Shown here: positions 1 to 11,697 of the stretch, in pieces
Position numbering within the stretch: the stretch's first letter is position 1
Layout: each line of letters opens with the position of its first letter
Origin: Torreya grandis
Lineage: Eukaryota; Streptophyta; Pinopsida; Cupressales; Taxaceae
Length of the DNA: 64,000 bases
Direction of reading: 5' to 3'
Assembly (NCBI GenBank): GCA_037957365.1
Contig: JARHVA010000315.1
Span: 2,212,001-2,276,000 of the forward strand
The notes under the pieces: model-generated
What the model saw: only the letters and a program-made list of their open reading frames with translations
What the model was told of the DNA's origin: nothing
Databases searched by the model: none
Made by a program: the position numbers and the translations under genes

Positions 1-1376
1 ATCCTAACAAGGTCAGGGTGATTGTTGAGTGGCCTACACTAGAGAATCTCACTCAGCTTAGACAGTTTTTGGGGCTATGTGGCTTCTACTGTAGATTTAT
101 TAATGGGTATTCATGGCATGTGGCACTACTCATAGACTTGACCAAGAAGGTGTAATTTGATTGGACTCTAGATGCACATGATTGCTTTGAGATGTTCAAG
201 CTAATTATGACTAATTTGCCAATACTTGCATTGCCAGATTTTTCTAAACCCTTTGAGCTACAGTGTGATGCTTCAGGTGAGGGAATAGGTGCAGTCCTCA
301 TGTAGGATAAACATCTAATTTATTTTGAGATTGAGAAGCTACGTGGTCCATAGAGGAGCTACAGCATATATTATAAGGAGATGTTGGCCATTATGCATTC
401 ATTGGCCAAGGTTAGGTAGTATTTGGTAGGTAGTAAATTTGTAGTAAAGACAGATCATAACAGCTTGAGAAACTTCCTTGGGTAGCGAGACCTTAATGAT
501 CATCAATAGAAGTGGGTGAGCAAGCTACAATCATATGACTTTGACATTGCCTTTGTCAAAGTGACACAAAATGTAGTTGTTGATGCCTTATCTCGTCGAC
601 CACATTTGAGCTCCTTAGCTAGAATTACAGATGATTGGAGACACCTGACAGTGGTAGAGTACACCAAGGACATTTGTGCTTCAGGACTTGTTGAGGAGTC
701 AGTACAAGGTGATAGATATATGGTTGTAAATGATCTTATCATTTACAAGGGGAAGATATATTTGACCCCAGGATTGGAGATGAAGAACACAATATTGAGG
801 ACCTTTCATGATACACCCATGGCAGTACATCCTGGATATTTCAAGACTTACAAATAAATATGAGAGAGATTCACCTAGAAGGGCCTTAATTAAAATGTTC
901 ATCAATATGTCAGAGAGTGTCCTATTTGTTAGTAGAATAAATAAGAACACACATACCCTATGGGCTTACTTCAACCACTTTTGAATCCTGATAGGAAGTG
1001 GGAGAGTTTGTCGATGGATTTCATTACTAGTTTATCAAGAGCCCAGGGTCAGGATTGTATTTATGTGGTTGTGGATCATTTGACTAAGTATGATTAGTTC
1101 TTTCTGATCATAGCTACATATTCAGCTACACAGGTAGTCGAGTTATTTTTCCATGAGGTATTCAAGCTGCATGGTTTGCCTAGGAGCATCATCAGTGATA
1201 GAGATAGCAAGTTTATGAGTCATTTTTGGCAAGAGCTATTTTGGCTATGTGGGACTGATCTCACTCTGAGTACTAGTTACCACCCATAGACAAATGGTCA
1301 GATGGAGATTGTAAATAAGTGGGTGGATGGATACCTCAGGAATTATATTACGGGGCAGCAAAAGGGTTGAGTTAGG
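1..1376 (+). pseudogene. Ty3/gypsy pol fragment: RT end, RNase H, integrase (truncated)
   Basis: The conceptual translation, with many in-frame stops, gives the end of a gypsy reverse transcriptase (QFLGLCGFY, 60-90), then RNase H with LQCDASGEG (about 262-288) and VKTDHNSLR (about 445-470), then the DALSRRPH linker (582-605). A frame of 113 codons at 516-857 is the longest open part. Integrase follows: the HPGYF zinc-finger region near 830, MDFIT near 1017, SDRDSKF near 1196 and NGQMEIVNK near 1290, so the DDE residues can be traced. The role would have been cDNA synthesis and integration. The sequence stops abruptly inside integrase, after the TGQQKG motif near 1365, where an inverted RT fragment begins. 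The left end runs off the window. Family assignment is firm; the lineage (chromovirus-like) is inferred from the YHP-TNGQ integrase style. Confidence 0.9.
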
Positions 1377-1683
1377 TACCATGTTTCTTTTTGACCAAAA
1401 CCATGAATGATGTAAAAGGTGACTTACTAGGTCTAATGTGTCCCATAGTAAGCAACTCATTTATTATCTTCTCTATCTCATCCTTAAGTCGCTTGGGATG
1501 TCTATAAGGAGTGACTATCATGGGCTTAACACCCTCCTCCAACTCAATAATATGCTCAATCCCTCTATCTGGAGGTCTACCTGGTGAAATATCATTGAAC
1601 ACCTTTGTATGCTTAATCCTTAATTCTTGAATGTTTAAATGGTAATGTACAAACAATATCCAACTGAAACAACAAATCAACAA
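1372..1683 (-). pseudogene. Ty3/gypsy reverse transcriptase N-terminal fragment
   Basis: A 103-codon open frame reads FNDISPGRPPDRGIEH, then VTPYRHPKRLKDEIE, then MGHIRPSKSPF and LVKKKHGT. This is the standard start of a gypsy RT palm/fingers region, just before the usual MCIDYR motif. The frame ends at the junction with the plus-strand integrase fragment, and the two share about ten bases (GTTAGGTACC region, 1373-1382). The sequence to the right (1684-1760) can be read as the protease-RT linker with stops. Both fragments lose their 3' parts at the same point, which is what an inversion or two opposed truncated copies would leave. Confidence 0.85.
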
Positions 1684-2429
1684 GCAAAGACTTGCACACC
1701 AACTTTTTGACGAAATTACAAAGGTAGGAAATTGAAGATATTGAGGTCAGATTGGGTTAGGCTCATTATAAATTCCTACTAAAGTTTATGATGGGGTTCC
1801 CATACATAAAACATAGAAAAGTGAACTAAGGAACTAACGGTTGTAAGATATAATATTATAAGTGACCACCAAGTCTTATATAAATGGTCAACCAGAGACA
1901 AAATATTTTGGAGTTAATTATATTTAAGTCTTGAAATTTTGGAAGGACTATTTTAGATAATTTAGATTTATACCTTCAAATTAGATTACAGAGAATGTTA
2001 GAAAACTAATATTTTTTATATTTTCAAAATAAATTGGATTAGGAGTATGGTAATAATTTGGATCTATTCCCCATATATTATATTGGAGATAATTTAGAAC
2101 TTAAAAATTTTGAATAATTTAAACTTATTTTTAATATATATTTTAGAGTTGGACTTGTAATAATTGTAAATTATTAGAAATTATCTTTTTGGAAGGAAAT
2201 TTCAATTGATTTTATATTTTTAAAACATATATCTAAACATAAATAGGATCTTAATTTCTTTAAAAATGAATGGGGTATGTTAGTCACAACAATTTGATTT
2301 CAAAATCTACCTTTAGACTTCCAAATTCTCTTTATATCTTTCAGCGTCTCTTTAATAATTTCGTCTAGTTATTTGATATTTCCAAGCCTTTTAACCTCTA
2401 TATTTTGTCACTCACCTCAAAGATACAAT
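1684..2429. other. AT-rich stretch, no gene seen
   Basis: Long A/T runs and no open frame of note on either strand. The first 80 bases may still belong to the minus-strand gypsy relic; the rest shows no recognisable domain or repeat. Confidence 0.6.
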
Positions 2430-4620
2430 AGAAATATGAGTCAAACTTTGACATTTACTATTGAAGATGATCAATTGTCCATTCTTGTAAGATAAGGTTT
2501 AGTGATGACAAGCTCTTTGATATGTTCACCCAAGCATTGAGGCGACACCTTGAAGTTCTCAGGCATGAACCTACCTCTTACAATGAGGTTGTTTCCAAGT
2601 ATGTTAATATTGAAATATTTGAATTTTAGGCTAGTATCAAGACACATCCTAACTAGAATGTCTTCTCTCATTACGATTCTAATTGTAGTGCAACTAGTGA
2701 CGGTGTCACAATTCTTTGTCAGAGAAAAAGGAATAAAAATATGTCTAGAAGTTAAAATACCTAAATAATAATTAGTCTAAAAAGGGCAAGGGGAAAAATA
2801 AGGTTTAATATACCTAAGGCCCTTCTAAATATGACAAGCTTCATTAGATTAAAGGATATTCTAATAATGAATGTATAGCTTAGAAGTATGATGGGCTACC
2901 TAACACCTCTCCTTTTAAAGAATCTCCCCTTACAATGCCTGACCATAGGTTGAACATCTTCAAGGAGCCTCTTCTAGACCATGACAAGGAAAAGAAAAAA
3001 AAAAGAAGAATTAAAAATATAATGGCAAGTCCCATAGTTCAACTTCCCATGATTCCTCTTATTCATTTTTTTCATCTTCAACTTTGTATGATGATGAATT
3101 CAAGCACCACAAAAGCAAGCTCATTATTACCATCGACATTGTTGACTCTATCTATGAGTGTTTTTTAAACATGAACTTGGGATGGGCTACTACCCTGCCA
3201 AAGATACTAGCAATGTTGGACCTCCAATCAAAACTAGTTGGCAGCATATCCCATATGAAAGTTTGAATTTCATAATATTATTCATACCTATGATAATATT
3301 TGACCCTATTATATCGTAAAGGAACTCTAGCTCAATTTTTTCACGATCCCCCTAGGACCTTCTTCACCTTTACCCTTAGAAAATGACACTCGTATTCGAT
3401 GATCTCAATCTCCCTAGAGAGGCACCAGTATGGGTTTCATCTAATTCCATCTTCACCTCACCCACTGTAGACCACACCTTGATCATAAGTTTTGACCCTT
3501 ATTCCCTATTGGATGCTTCAGTTCTCTCTAACAAAAGTCGATTCCCCATCTATATTGAGACCTTTGTTGACCCCATCACATTAAGAAATGCATTGTTTAG
3601 AAGGGAGTTGTTCTAAATATCATGCCTTTGTAGGTGCTCGATGCATGGGAATTACTTACAATAAGCTTTATGAACATCACCGTAATTGTGTCAGTTTAAC
3701 CAATACATTTTCTCTTTTGTGGGCAATGAAAATATTCAAGTCAAGTTTGAATCAAAGATTGTTCAAAGTGATTTTTATGTGTTAAGCATTGATTTATCAT
3801 AAAACATTATCCTTGTCCCTCTTTAGATAGTTTTTATGTGGGTTTTTACTTCAACTAGTTTCTAAGTAGTTTAATTTGAGCATCAAGGTAAGATCCACAT
3901 CGTGGAGGCAAACCTTCATCTTATTGAGTACAAGATTGCTTTCACTCCTTTAGAAACTACTCATTTGTCTCATGCCTAGTAAGTGATGCACACACCTTCA
4001 CCTAGTGCCTCTCTTATATCTTTGATATTGTTCACTCTTAGGGGATCTCTTCATTGATCATGTCTTCCTTTGAGTGTCATCCACTTTCCAAGTCTATATT
4101 GTCCTCTACAAAAATAAATGTCATCAATTTCTCACTTGAAGAATTGATCGCTACATGTCTCCACCTCAAGTCCCAATTTATTCACTAGAGTGATAAAACC
4201 TATTTAATAAATAGAAAGATTATAAGAATCTTATAAAGGCCTCTAGTAAGGATTTCCTTATCCCTTAGTCATAATTAGGATTAAAAATCTATTTAACCTC
4301 TAACAACTCAACCCATGGTACTCCCACTATCCAAGTGATGGAAGTGCACATGAGGATCCTAATCAAGATCTCCCACCTATCCCATGTGTTTTGAGGAGAG
4401 AAATGTCATGGGTGTATAGGAATTCATTGGCATTAACATAAAATCCTATTTGAGGCCAAAAATATTTAAATTCAACATCACTCTTTTTCATGAGCAAGGA
4501 GATCATCTCACTACTTTGCATCATGAATACCATGATATATTGGCCTAGGAATATGTGGATATGCATAGAATGGATCCCTTGATCACAGTTCATAACCTTG
4601 TGATAAATGAAATCATGAGG
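2430..4620 (+). pseudogene. Decayed gag/protease part of a Ty3/gypsy relic
   Basis: Short plus-strand frames at 2550-2768, 2935-3266 and 3383-3785 lie directly upstream of a recognisable gypsy RT in the same orientation. Near 3640-3960 the broken translation follows the post-protease linker of plant gypsy elements: NKLYEHHRN, then a run like VQSDFYVLSIDLS with a GRPWI-type end. The 4363-4629 minus-strand frame is antisense to this stretch. No protease DTG or zinc knuckle is legible, so gag and protease are inferred mainly from position. Frameshifts and stops occur roughly every 100-200 bases. Confidence 0.45.
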
Positions 4621-4629
4621 CCCGTTCAC

Positions 4630-5340
4630 AAAAATTAATGTCCCTTAGTTCCTCAGATTTCCCAACACATTGAAGAAGAAGTTGAGAAGCTCATTTGTGT
4701 CAGTTTTCTAAAAATTCATTGATCATACACAATGTGTTCCAACATTATTCATATCCTCAAGAGGAAAGGAAAAGTGTGTGTCTACATAATTTTTTAAATC
4801 TCAATTTTCCCTATCTAAAGGACACTTTTCATGTCCCTCTGATTGACCTTATAGTCAATTCCACCACTAGTTTTGAGATAATTTCCTTCATGGACAGTTT
4901 CTCTAGGTACAATCAAATTTATATTGCACCCTAAGATCAACACAAGAAAAAATTTACCACCCCTTGAAGTACCATAATTTGTTATGTCATCATGATTTTT
5001 TATCTAAAGTATATCGATGAAACCAATCAATGCACCATGACCTATTTTTTTCATAACCTCATCACAAGATTGTGGAGAGTTGTGTGGATGATCTTCTAGG
5101 AGAATCCATCAATTGGGATGAACATGCTCAAAATATCAAACTCATATTCGAATGAATTTATAAGTTTCACATTAGCTTTAACCCTAAGAAGTGCATTTTT
5201 TGTCTTTTTTAGAAATCTTCTTAGTTTCCTAGTTTCTCAATAAGACATTGAAGTTGATTCTAAAAATATTAGAGTGATCCTAGAAATGCATCCCCTTACA
5301 ACATCAAGTAGTTATAGGTGTTCTTATGAAGGATTAACTT
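4630..5340 (+). pseudogene. Ty3/gypsy reverse transcriptase relic
   Basis: Several frames together give the RT landmarks in order: VEKLI and a degraded IVPILKKNGK-like box (4680-4770), FHVPLIDLIVN (4828-4860), SFEIISFMDSFSRYNQI (4870-4920, corresponding to the usual SxLDxFSGYNQI), the APEDQHK-like box (4925-4950), the region that should hold YVDD (about 5080-5100, now eroded), and SQ-DIEVDSKN (about 5236-5262) followed by ILEMHPL. Stops and single-base shifts break it throughout. Nothing recognisable as RNase H follows, so the relic is 3'-truncated. Confidence 0.8.
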
Positions 5341-6800
5341 ATTAATGCACTTTATTGAGGATATTATGTAAAATTTTCTACCACTCGTGTAATAATCCTT
5401 GTATGAGACCTTGTGCCCTACTCATTTTGATATGTTATTGCATGTGGTGACCTTTCAGATGCTTAGGAATTTAAATCTAGTTCCCTTGCTTCTTTTAAAA
5501 CTTTATTTGTTGAAGAGCAACTGCAATAAATTTAATTATTCAATCTTAAACAATAAACCTAAAATTTTAAGTCCAAATAAATTTATGAGGAACTTTTAAA
5601 AAATATATATATTTAGCAACTTGTTTCTAGCCTCACTAGGAAGGCTAGATGAGTTATTTCTTAGGGCCTATATTAGGGTGGGTAGATGTGCTTATGGAAT
5701 TTGAATTTGAGAAATGTAAGAGAAATTATTGTTGAGTGTAAAGGACAAGTTTTCCTTGTACAAGTGGGTTACTTGGGCAAGTAACTAAACATGGGCTTGT
5801 AAGGTCATTTAGTGCAAGTGTGGGCTTATATGACATGAGGTGACTCTTGTAAGAAAAGTACCCTCCCATTTGTTGTGTTGGGTGGAAAATCTTTGGGATA
5901 TGAAATTTAGACTTTCTTTTATTTCTCACTTACTCTTTTTTTGGGTTATTCATTAGGATTCTTTATTTTAGGGGTGGGAGGAAGAGCTTGTTGGAAGGAA
6001 TAAATATTCATGGGGCTTGAGATCTTGTTGCATGCATTTCAAATGGAGGAGAAGATGTAGGTATTGCTTTGGCACATTTTGTGTAGATAAAGAGTTAGTT
6101 GATCAAATAATACAAAAGAGAAGTTAAAATTAGTGTTTTGTTTGTGTGCTTAACATCTCTTTCCTTCTCTCCTTTCAATCATTACCACTTTTTCTCTCTC
6201 ATTGTGAAAATTAAACTTGCTTGATTTTATTCCCCTTTTGAATATTAAAGTAATTAAATTTTGTTCAATGTAAATTATTCTTTTGAGTTGTGTAATTTTT
6301 TGTAGAGAGTATTAAATCTCTCTCCCTCTTCTTTTCTTTGCATTATATATGAAATAAATATTGTTCATTAAATTTTTTATGTTAAATGATTGTAAATAAT
6401 GAACATGAGTAGGTTTAGTGGCTTTCTTGTGTGATCAACTCCCTCTTTTATCTCTCTCTCCTTTCTCCCTTTTCTCTCTCTTTTGTTAAAGGATAGTGAA
6501 ATTTATCATAGTGTCAAATATAATCCTTCTTAAAATATACAAAACAATTGTCTATTATTTCTTATGAGAAGAGAGTTGTTTATAAATAATCTATCTCTCC
6601 CCTCTTGTATAAGGAAACTTGTTTTCTTCTAAATAAAATTTTGAGTACCTTCTTTCCCTTACAAATTGACTCTCATTTCCCTATCTTGTGAACTAGTTTT
6701 GAAAGTGGAAATTGGTTATTTTAAATGTATTTATGTCATTAATAAATACATAATTTTTATTTTTTTTAATGCATTTATAAATATAAAATGTATATAAACT
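5341..6800. other. AT-rich sequence with pyrimidine tracts, no gene seen
   Basis: The stretch contains repeated CT-rich tracts (about 6150-6200, 6320-6345, 6430-6485, 6590-6610) separated by A/T-rich DNA. Short frames at 5399-5599 and 5726-5929 show no domain. The 5720-5930 part, with repeated GGGCAAGTAACT-like wording, looks like LTR sequence, but no partner or boundaries can be shown. Confidence 0.5.
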
Positions 6801-7395
6801 AGGTGGGGATAACCTATAAGTGTGTAAGATGAGTGCTAGAAGTGTGAGGTTTTGGGGTCCATTCCCTAAGCTGACCACCTCTATAGCATTGTTCCCACAC
6901 TATGCTCTAGCAAATCAGCCATAAGGGTACTTGATGCAGTGGACTAGTTGGATCAATTTTAATATGATTGGGGTTGATATGTATCTTGAAACATGTGTTC
7001 AATACGATGAGGCAAGTCCACAATCCATGGCTAGGGATACTCTTCACAAATGATTCTAGCCTCAATTAAATAAAGCATGTTACCTAATATTTTCTAACCT
7101 GATGGGGATAGCCTAGCAGTGTGTGAGTTGAGTGCTACAATTGGGAGATCTTGGGGTACATTATCCACATTGACCACCTATATAGCATCATTCTCACTCT
7201 AGGATTTGGTGGGTCAGTTGTGAAGGTAACCAATGCAGTGGACTAGCCAGTTTAGTGTTCAATGTGATGAGGGTCAGTATGAGGCTTGAAACCTATGTTC
7301 AATGTGACAAGATAAGTCCACAATCCATGGTTATGGCTACTCTTCAAATCTAGTTCTAGATATAATTAATTAAATCTTATTATCCAACATTTATC
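6801..7395 (+). repeat. Two diverged 300-bp tandem repeats, SINE-like
   Basis: Copy 1 (about 6801-7090) and copy 2 (about 7101-7390) align end to end at a period of about 299. Shared blocks include GGGGATA-CCTA-CAGTGTG, GACCACCT-TATAGCAT, ATGCAGTGGACTAG and AAGTCCACAATCCATGG. Each copy opens with a sequence close to a pol III A box (TAGCCTAGCAGTG in copy 2) and has a B-box-like GGGGTCCATTCC (copy 1) or GGGGTACATTATCC (copy 2) about 35-45 bases on. This fits a tRNA-derived SINE head. No poly(A) tail or target duplication is visible, so the SINE label is tentative; the tandem repeat itself is clear. Confidence 0.6.
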
Positions 7396-7398
7396 CAA

Positions 7399-7640
7399 TG
7401 AGATGTGGGTGAGTTGGTTAAGTGGCTTAGTTGTTTCAAGCCCCAACCAGGGTCAAATTTTTAGAAAAGCATATGAGATCAGTTGTGGCTGTTGGTTTTA
7501 TTCTCGGTGCCATTAATGGATAATGGTTATTCTTGAGGCTAGTGGTGGCTATTGTTAGTAATTTTTGGTATACATGTGGTATTACATGGGGATTTAGGCC
7601 ACTAATTATGTCCCAAACTGGTTTACACATTGATCAAAAA
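7399..7640 (+). repeat. Possible tRNA-derived SINE relic
   Basis: The first 60 bases resemble a tRNA 5' half: GTGAGTTGGTTAAGTGG acts as an A box, and GGGTCAAATTT about 40 bases later as a B box. No cloverleaf, acceptor pairing or anticodon arm can be formed, so it is not a tRNA gene. The rest is unassigned. It sits immediately after two SINE-like repeats of a different sequence. Confidence 0.3.
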
Positions 7641-7934
7641 TCATTACCTAGCAAAAATAATATAAAATTTATATGACTATTTTTTCATGTCATTTTGTAC
7701 ATATAGTTATTTAATAAAATTAAGAAAAAAAAACACCTTTTATTTCTAAAAATAATAATATATATTCACCTATAAACAAAAAAAATAAAATTTTATTTGC
7801 ATGTTTAATTAATCAAATTGATAAAATTATTTGAAAAAAGGGTGGAGGAGTTTGTAATTAAAAATAAAAATATTAAGGCCTGATAAGGTGATTGAGTCAA
7901 TTAAAGGGAAGTTGAAGGATAAATCATAGTGTTA

Positions 7935-8330
7935 GAGGCCACCCGAAGAGGGCAAAATAAAATTGAATTTAGACATGGCATCTAAAGGTAACACTAGTCT
8001 AGTTGGGGCAAGCGGTGTGTTCCAGAATAGTAAAGTGCAACCTTTGTTAATATATTCAAAAGTTCTAGGAGTTGAATCTAATAATGTGGCAAAAGCTAGA
8101 TAAGGTCTCTTAGGAATTAAAATCATGGAGAAGAATGGATGGAAGGAGACTCAAAAGTATTTATTAACACTCTCAATTCAGGGTGAGTGAAGGCTTGTAG
8201 AATTAGGTCTATGATGAAATCTAAATGCTAAAGAAGTGTGGGTTTGTTGGGTTGGGAATATAAAAAGCAAAGGAAATGTGATAGTAGATTAGATGGCTAA
8301 TGAAGTTGTGTTGTTTAGGGAGAAGTAGAG
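7935..8330 (+). pseudogene. LINE (L1-type) RNase H domain relic
   Basis: The frame from 7936 reads PPEEGKIKLNLDMASKGN, then VGASGVFQN, then GVESNNVAKAR, a stop, and GLLGIKIMEKNGWKE. A one-base shift then gives GDSKVFINTLNSG and, later, KGNVIVD-MANE. This is the order of the RNase H domain at the C-terminus of plant L1-clade LINE ORF2: DGASRGN, ETNNxAEARA, GDSK, and the NxxADWMAN end. The first and third acidic residues remain. The second, normally Glu in NNxAEA, is Lys here. One frameshift and at least three stops make it dead. RT and endonuclease are not visible upstream, consistent with 5' truncation or decay. Confidence 0.85.
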
Positions 8331-9165
8331 AGATAGATATAAGGAATAGATAGATATTTTCCAGAATGATGTTCAAATTTTGGTAACTAGAGATGTAAAA
8401 AGCTTTCTAGAATCAAGGGAAGAAGTTGAGTAATGTGGTGAAGGAGGAATTACATGATGGGAGGAAGTCAGATTATGAGGTCTATATTCCTTATGTGTAG
8501 ATTCATTCTAGGTCAGAGCCTAGTTCATCACCCATTCCTGAAGGTCATATAAAAAGCCCGGGTGTCTCGATGTATTAATTAAAATGCTTAAAAGAGGTGG
8601 GGGAAATCAGGATAGGATCCTAGTGTGAGGGGCCATCTTTATGAATCAGTCATGAGGAAGAGAGATGAAGGTTGAAACATGTGTAATAATCAAATAATAT
8701 GCATTGAGATGAAGGAGATATCATATCAGATTATGTTAGATGACAAGAGTGTGAGCCCAATTAACAAGCAGCATATTAGTGTCAAGGTTAGAGATGGTGT
8801 CTTGAATTGCTAATATGTGTAAGAATGGGGCATGGACTAAGGAAAAAGGATGAAGCAGGAGGAGGTCTCTATGATAAATAAGTAGTGAAAAGAGAGGGTG
8901 GCACCCTCAAACTAGATGATAGGGGAGGTGACAATATTCCATTTCTCTTAGTACATCAAGAAGGAAATAAAAAAACCCTTTTATGAGGAATTGGCTGAAG
9001 AAAATTTGGGAAGTAGTAGTTGGTATGGAGGAGGTCAAAGGAAAAGACAGAAAATATAATGAAGGATTGTATGATACACCCCAAGCAATCAAGCAATCAC
9101 TTGGTATAAGGAACATGTTCGATGTCACCCAAACCATTAGCAATGTGCATTTGCTATCAAATGTA
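8331..9165. other. LINE 3' flank or unassigned DNA
   Basis: The sequence follows the LINE RNase H relic and is interrupted at 9170 by a copia insertion. A frame opens at 8983 and, if the insertion and one target duplication are removed, continues to 12134 as a 98-codon frame. No known domain is recognised in it. The sequence could be LINE 3' UTR or older intergenic DNA. Confidence 0.35.
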
Positions 9166-9170
9166 GTGGG

Positions 9171-10139
9171 TGTTAGGAATAAAGTTCCTATTGTGCAATA
9201 AATTATAGTGGAAATAAATAATCTAAAAAACATAATACAAAGAGGGAACACATTATACAGAGATTACATGGAAACCTTGTAATGTGAAAGGATAAACCAC
9301 GCATAAAATAGCAGCTTCCAAACTTCATTATTTCAGTATCAACTCTCTTCTACAACAGCTCCTCCATAGCAACTCCTTTAGTGCTTACAAATAAATCACT
9401 TAATGTTTACACCTGAAGCATTCAGGTTGTGAACGAAGCATAATCTATCCTACAAGATCTAACCTCCAAGCATGCAATCCCAAGGCTTGCATGGATCCTC
9501 TAATTAGATTAATTAAAAAGAGAGCTTCATGCTTATTAATAGCATTTACAACAAGAGAGAGAGAGAGAGAGGAAATAGGATGAATAGTGACAAACAAATT
9601 CACCACATTCCATGTGGGATGAATACTAATCATCAAAAGTTATCCATCTTCATGTGTAAGGGTCAAAAAAGTGGTCCATCTATTATAGATAAGATTTAAG
9701 CCACTTCCACTGGCTCCAAACATTATCTCCCACTCCAAAAGTGAGGATAAATAGGAATATTAAACAACTTATATTTATCCTCCATGTGAGCATATGAGTC
9801 CAAAATATGCTTGCAATCATCTTTTGACTTCCTCCACACATAGGAATCATGGGTTCCCTTATAAATTTGATCCACACAAACCCCATTGTCTTTTATACCA
9901 TATGACACCACCCATGTGACTACCAAGGACAAACTCATGTGCCTTGGTGGAGTGCTATGCCCCACTCCCATCACATCAACTTGATCACTCATGGGATACC
10001 CTCCATGGACCCCTACCACATCACTCAAAAGTCATATCACTAACCATCCACATCAACATCAGGGCATGTCATCATGAATAGTGACCATAAATAGTGCCTG
10101 TGAATAATGATTCATGAATAATGACTTCACATCCTAACA
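9171..10139 (-). repeat. 3' LTR of the minus-strand copia element (969 bp)
   Basis: It starts TGTTAGGAAT and ends CATCCTAACA in plus orientation, forming the short TGTTAGGA/TCCTAACA inverted repeat typical of LTR ends. It shares its outer about 215 bases and inner about 110 bases with the right-hand LTR. The middle block, roughly 9385-10025, is absent from the other LTR. It contains a short (AG)n tract at 9554-9571. Confidence 0.8.
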
Positions 10140-10249
10140 TTATCCCACTTGACATCAATATACATAGGTTTTTACCACACTTGAGTATTTTTCAGCCAAC
10201 TACTCACCAATGCCCTATGTTTCCCTAACACAAACCCACTAGAAGATTT

Positions 10250-10770
10250 TATGCACTATTAAAACTTCTCTATCTTGATTGGCTTTGCCAAGATTTGCTC
10301 CACCATAGCAGATTGCAACACTGAAGTGACCAATCACTTCTCCACACCACAAACCAATCCTCCAATGGGATTCTGCCATGAACCACTCACAACTCCCACT
10401 ACTAGGGAATATTTGATTTAGTGCTCACCATGGCATTACGAGGCTGCCCTACTCCTAATGAATCTAATACATAGGACACCAACAAGTCATCTCCACTTTT
10501 ATAGGATGCTCCTGGGAAGACAAATCACATGCAAGAAGTGGGGTACTTCTTTTCTTTCCCATCATTATGCATCTCCATCCTATATTTGCTACACATACTA
10601 CCTTCATTAAATCCTGATCACCTGAGCCATCACAATAGTGATCAGGCATGCATCCAATATGTCACAACACATTGGATCTCCATGAAGGTAATCAATATCC
10701 TATACTTCCTCAGCACATCTACTAGAAACATGTATAATGACTTCTTCAAAATGCAAACTAGCAACATCTT
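10250..10770 (-). pseudogene. Copia RT/RNase H remnants in the internal region
   Basis: The minus-strand translation shows LVCILKKSLY (complement of about 10731-10761), matching the LVCKLKKSLYGLKQ motif of copia RT. Near 10260-10310 it shows ILAKPIKIEKF, matching the ADIxTKPL end of copia RNase H just before the polypurine tract. Between them only broken frames are seen. The two motifs are in the expected order but much too close together, so most of pol is deleted. Confidence 0.5.
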
Positions 10771-11683
10771 TGCCTCATCACTTTTATTTATCTCTCCCTA
10801 AGAGAGATCATTATTTAGTAATAATGTTGCTCTAACTCTAAACAACAACCAGTGCACATAGCACTCTTGATAGTAGTCAAGAAATAAGATGACATAGAAG
10901 TCAATACCAAACTTCTCAGAGCCTCTAGTTATCAACCATGCCCAAACATAGCACAAGTGGACTAATCACAGCTCTAGGGAAGTCATCACATTACTAGGTG
11001 CGTCAATGCACCTACTAAGTTTTTGATCCTCAAGAATGCATCAAAATTTCAATATGCTCTATTACATGTCCAAACATATGGCCTTCTCCTTCTGGGAATA
11101 CTAGGTCTCACTTTGTCTTCTTCATCTTCTCTTTTCACTACTTCAAATAGGTACAATGTTAGGTGTCTATTGTACCTTCTCCTTTGCATGGATTTTTTGT
11201 CATCTGTAATATCTCAGCTAACAACATGTGGTAAGTAGGATATCATATCATTCGCCCCTTCTTCTTTGTTTTTGAGAACCACAACAAGGTCACAACCTTA
11301 TCTTCACCTCCTCCAAAGGAGTCTAGCTTGCTCCTCAAGTTTTAGAGTTGTTCCACCAATAGGAACATTGTATAGGCTACTAACTTGTCTGGCAAAGAAG
11401 TTTTTTAAGCTTTCACTCAAATCTCCTATGGGCTTCTCCTCATCAACATGAAGAGATTAGAATATTCACCAAGAGATCCTCCACTTTACTCCATAAAGAG
11501 ATACCTACCAAAAACAAAACAAACTATTTTTTTCTTCTTTAATCCCCAAGTCTCTCCCTCTGTCATAGTAGCTTCACCTTGCACACAACTAGCCAACAAC
11601 AAAAAACACTCACACACATGGAGTTTTTCACAATGGCTCTGATACCACATGTTAGATCCATGCATTTTTAGCTTTAGAACCAA

Positions 11684-11695
11684 GCTTTGATACCA
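11684..11695 (-). other. Primer-binding site, initiator-Met tRNA type
   Basis: The minus strand reads TGGTATCAAAGC two bases inside the 5' LTR, one mismatch from the usual TGGTATCAGAGC. A second, exact TGGTATCAGAGC lies 48 bases further in (11636-11647, minus), preceded by the same ACATG spacing. The outer site may have arisen by duplication of the LTR-PBS junction. Confidence 0.75.
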
Positions 11696-11697
11696 CA

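Noticed and set aside
7399..7475. Possible tRNA gene
   Set aside because: A-box and B-box-like words only; no acceptor stem, no anticodon arm, and the B box has decayed.
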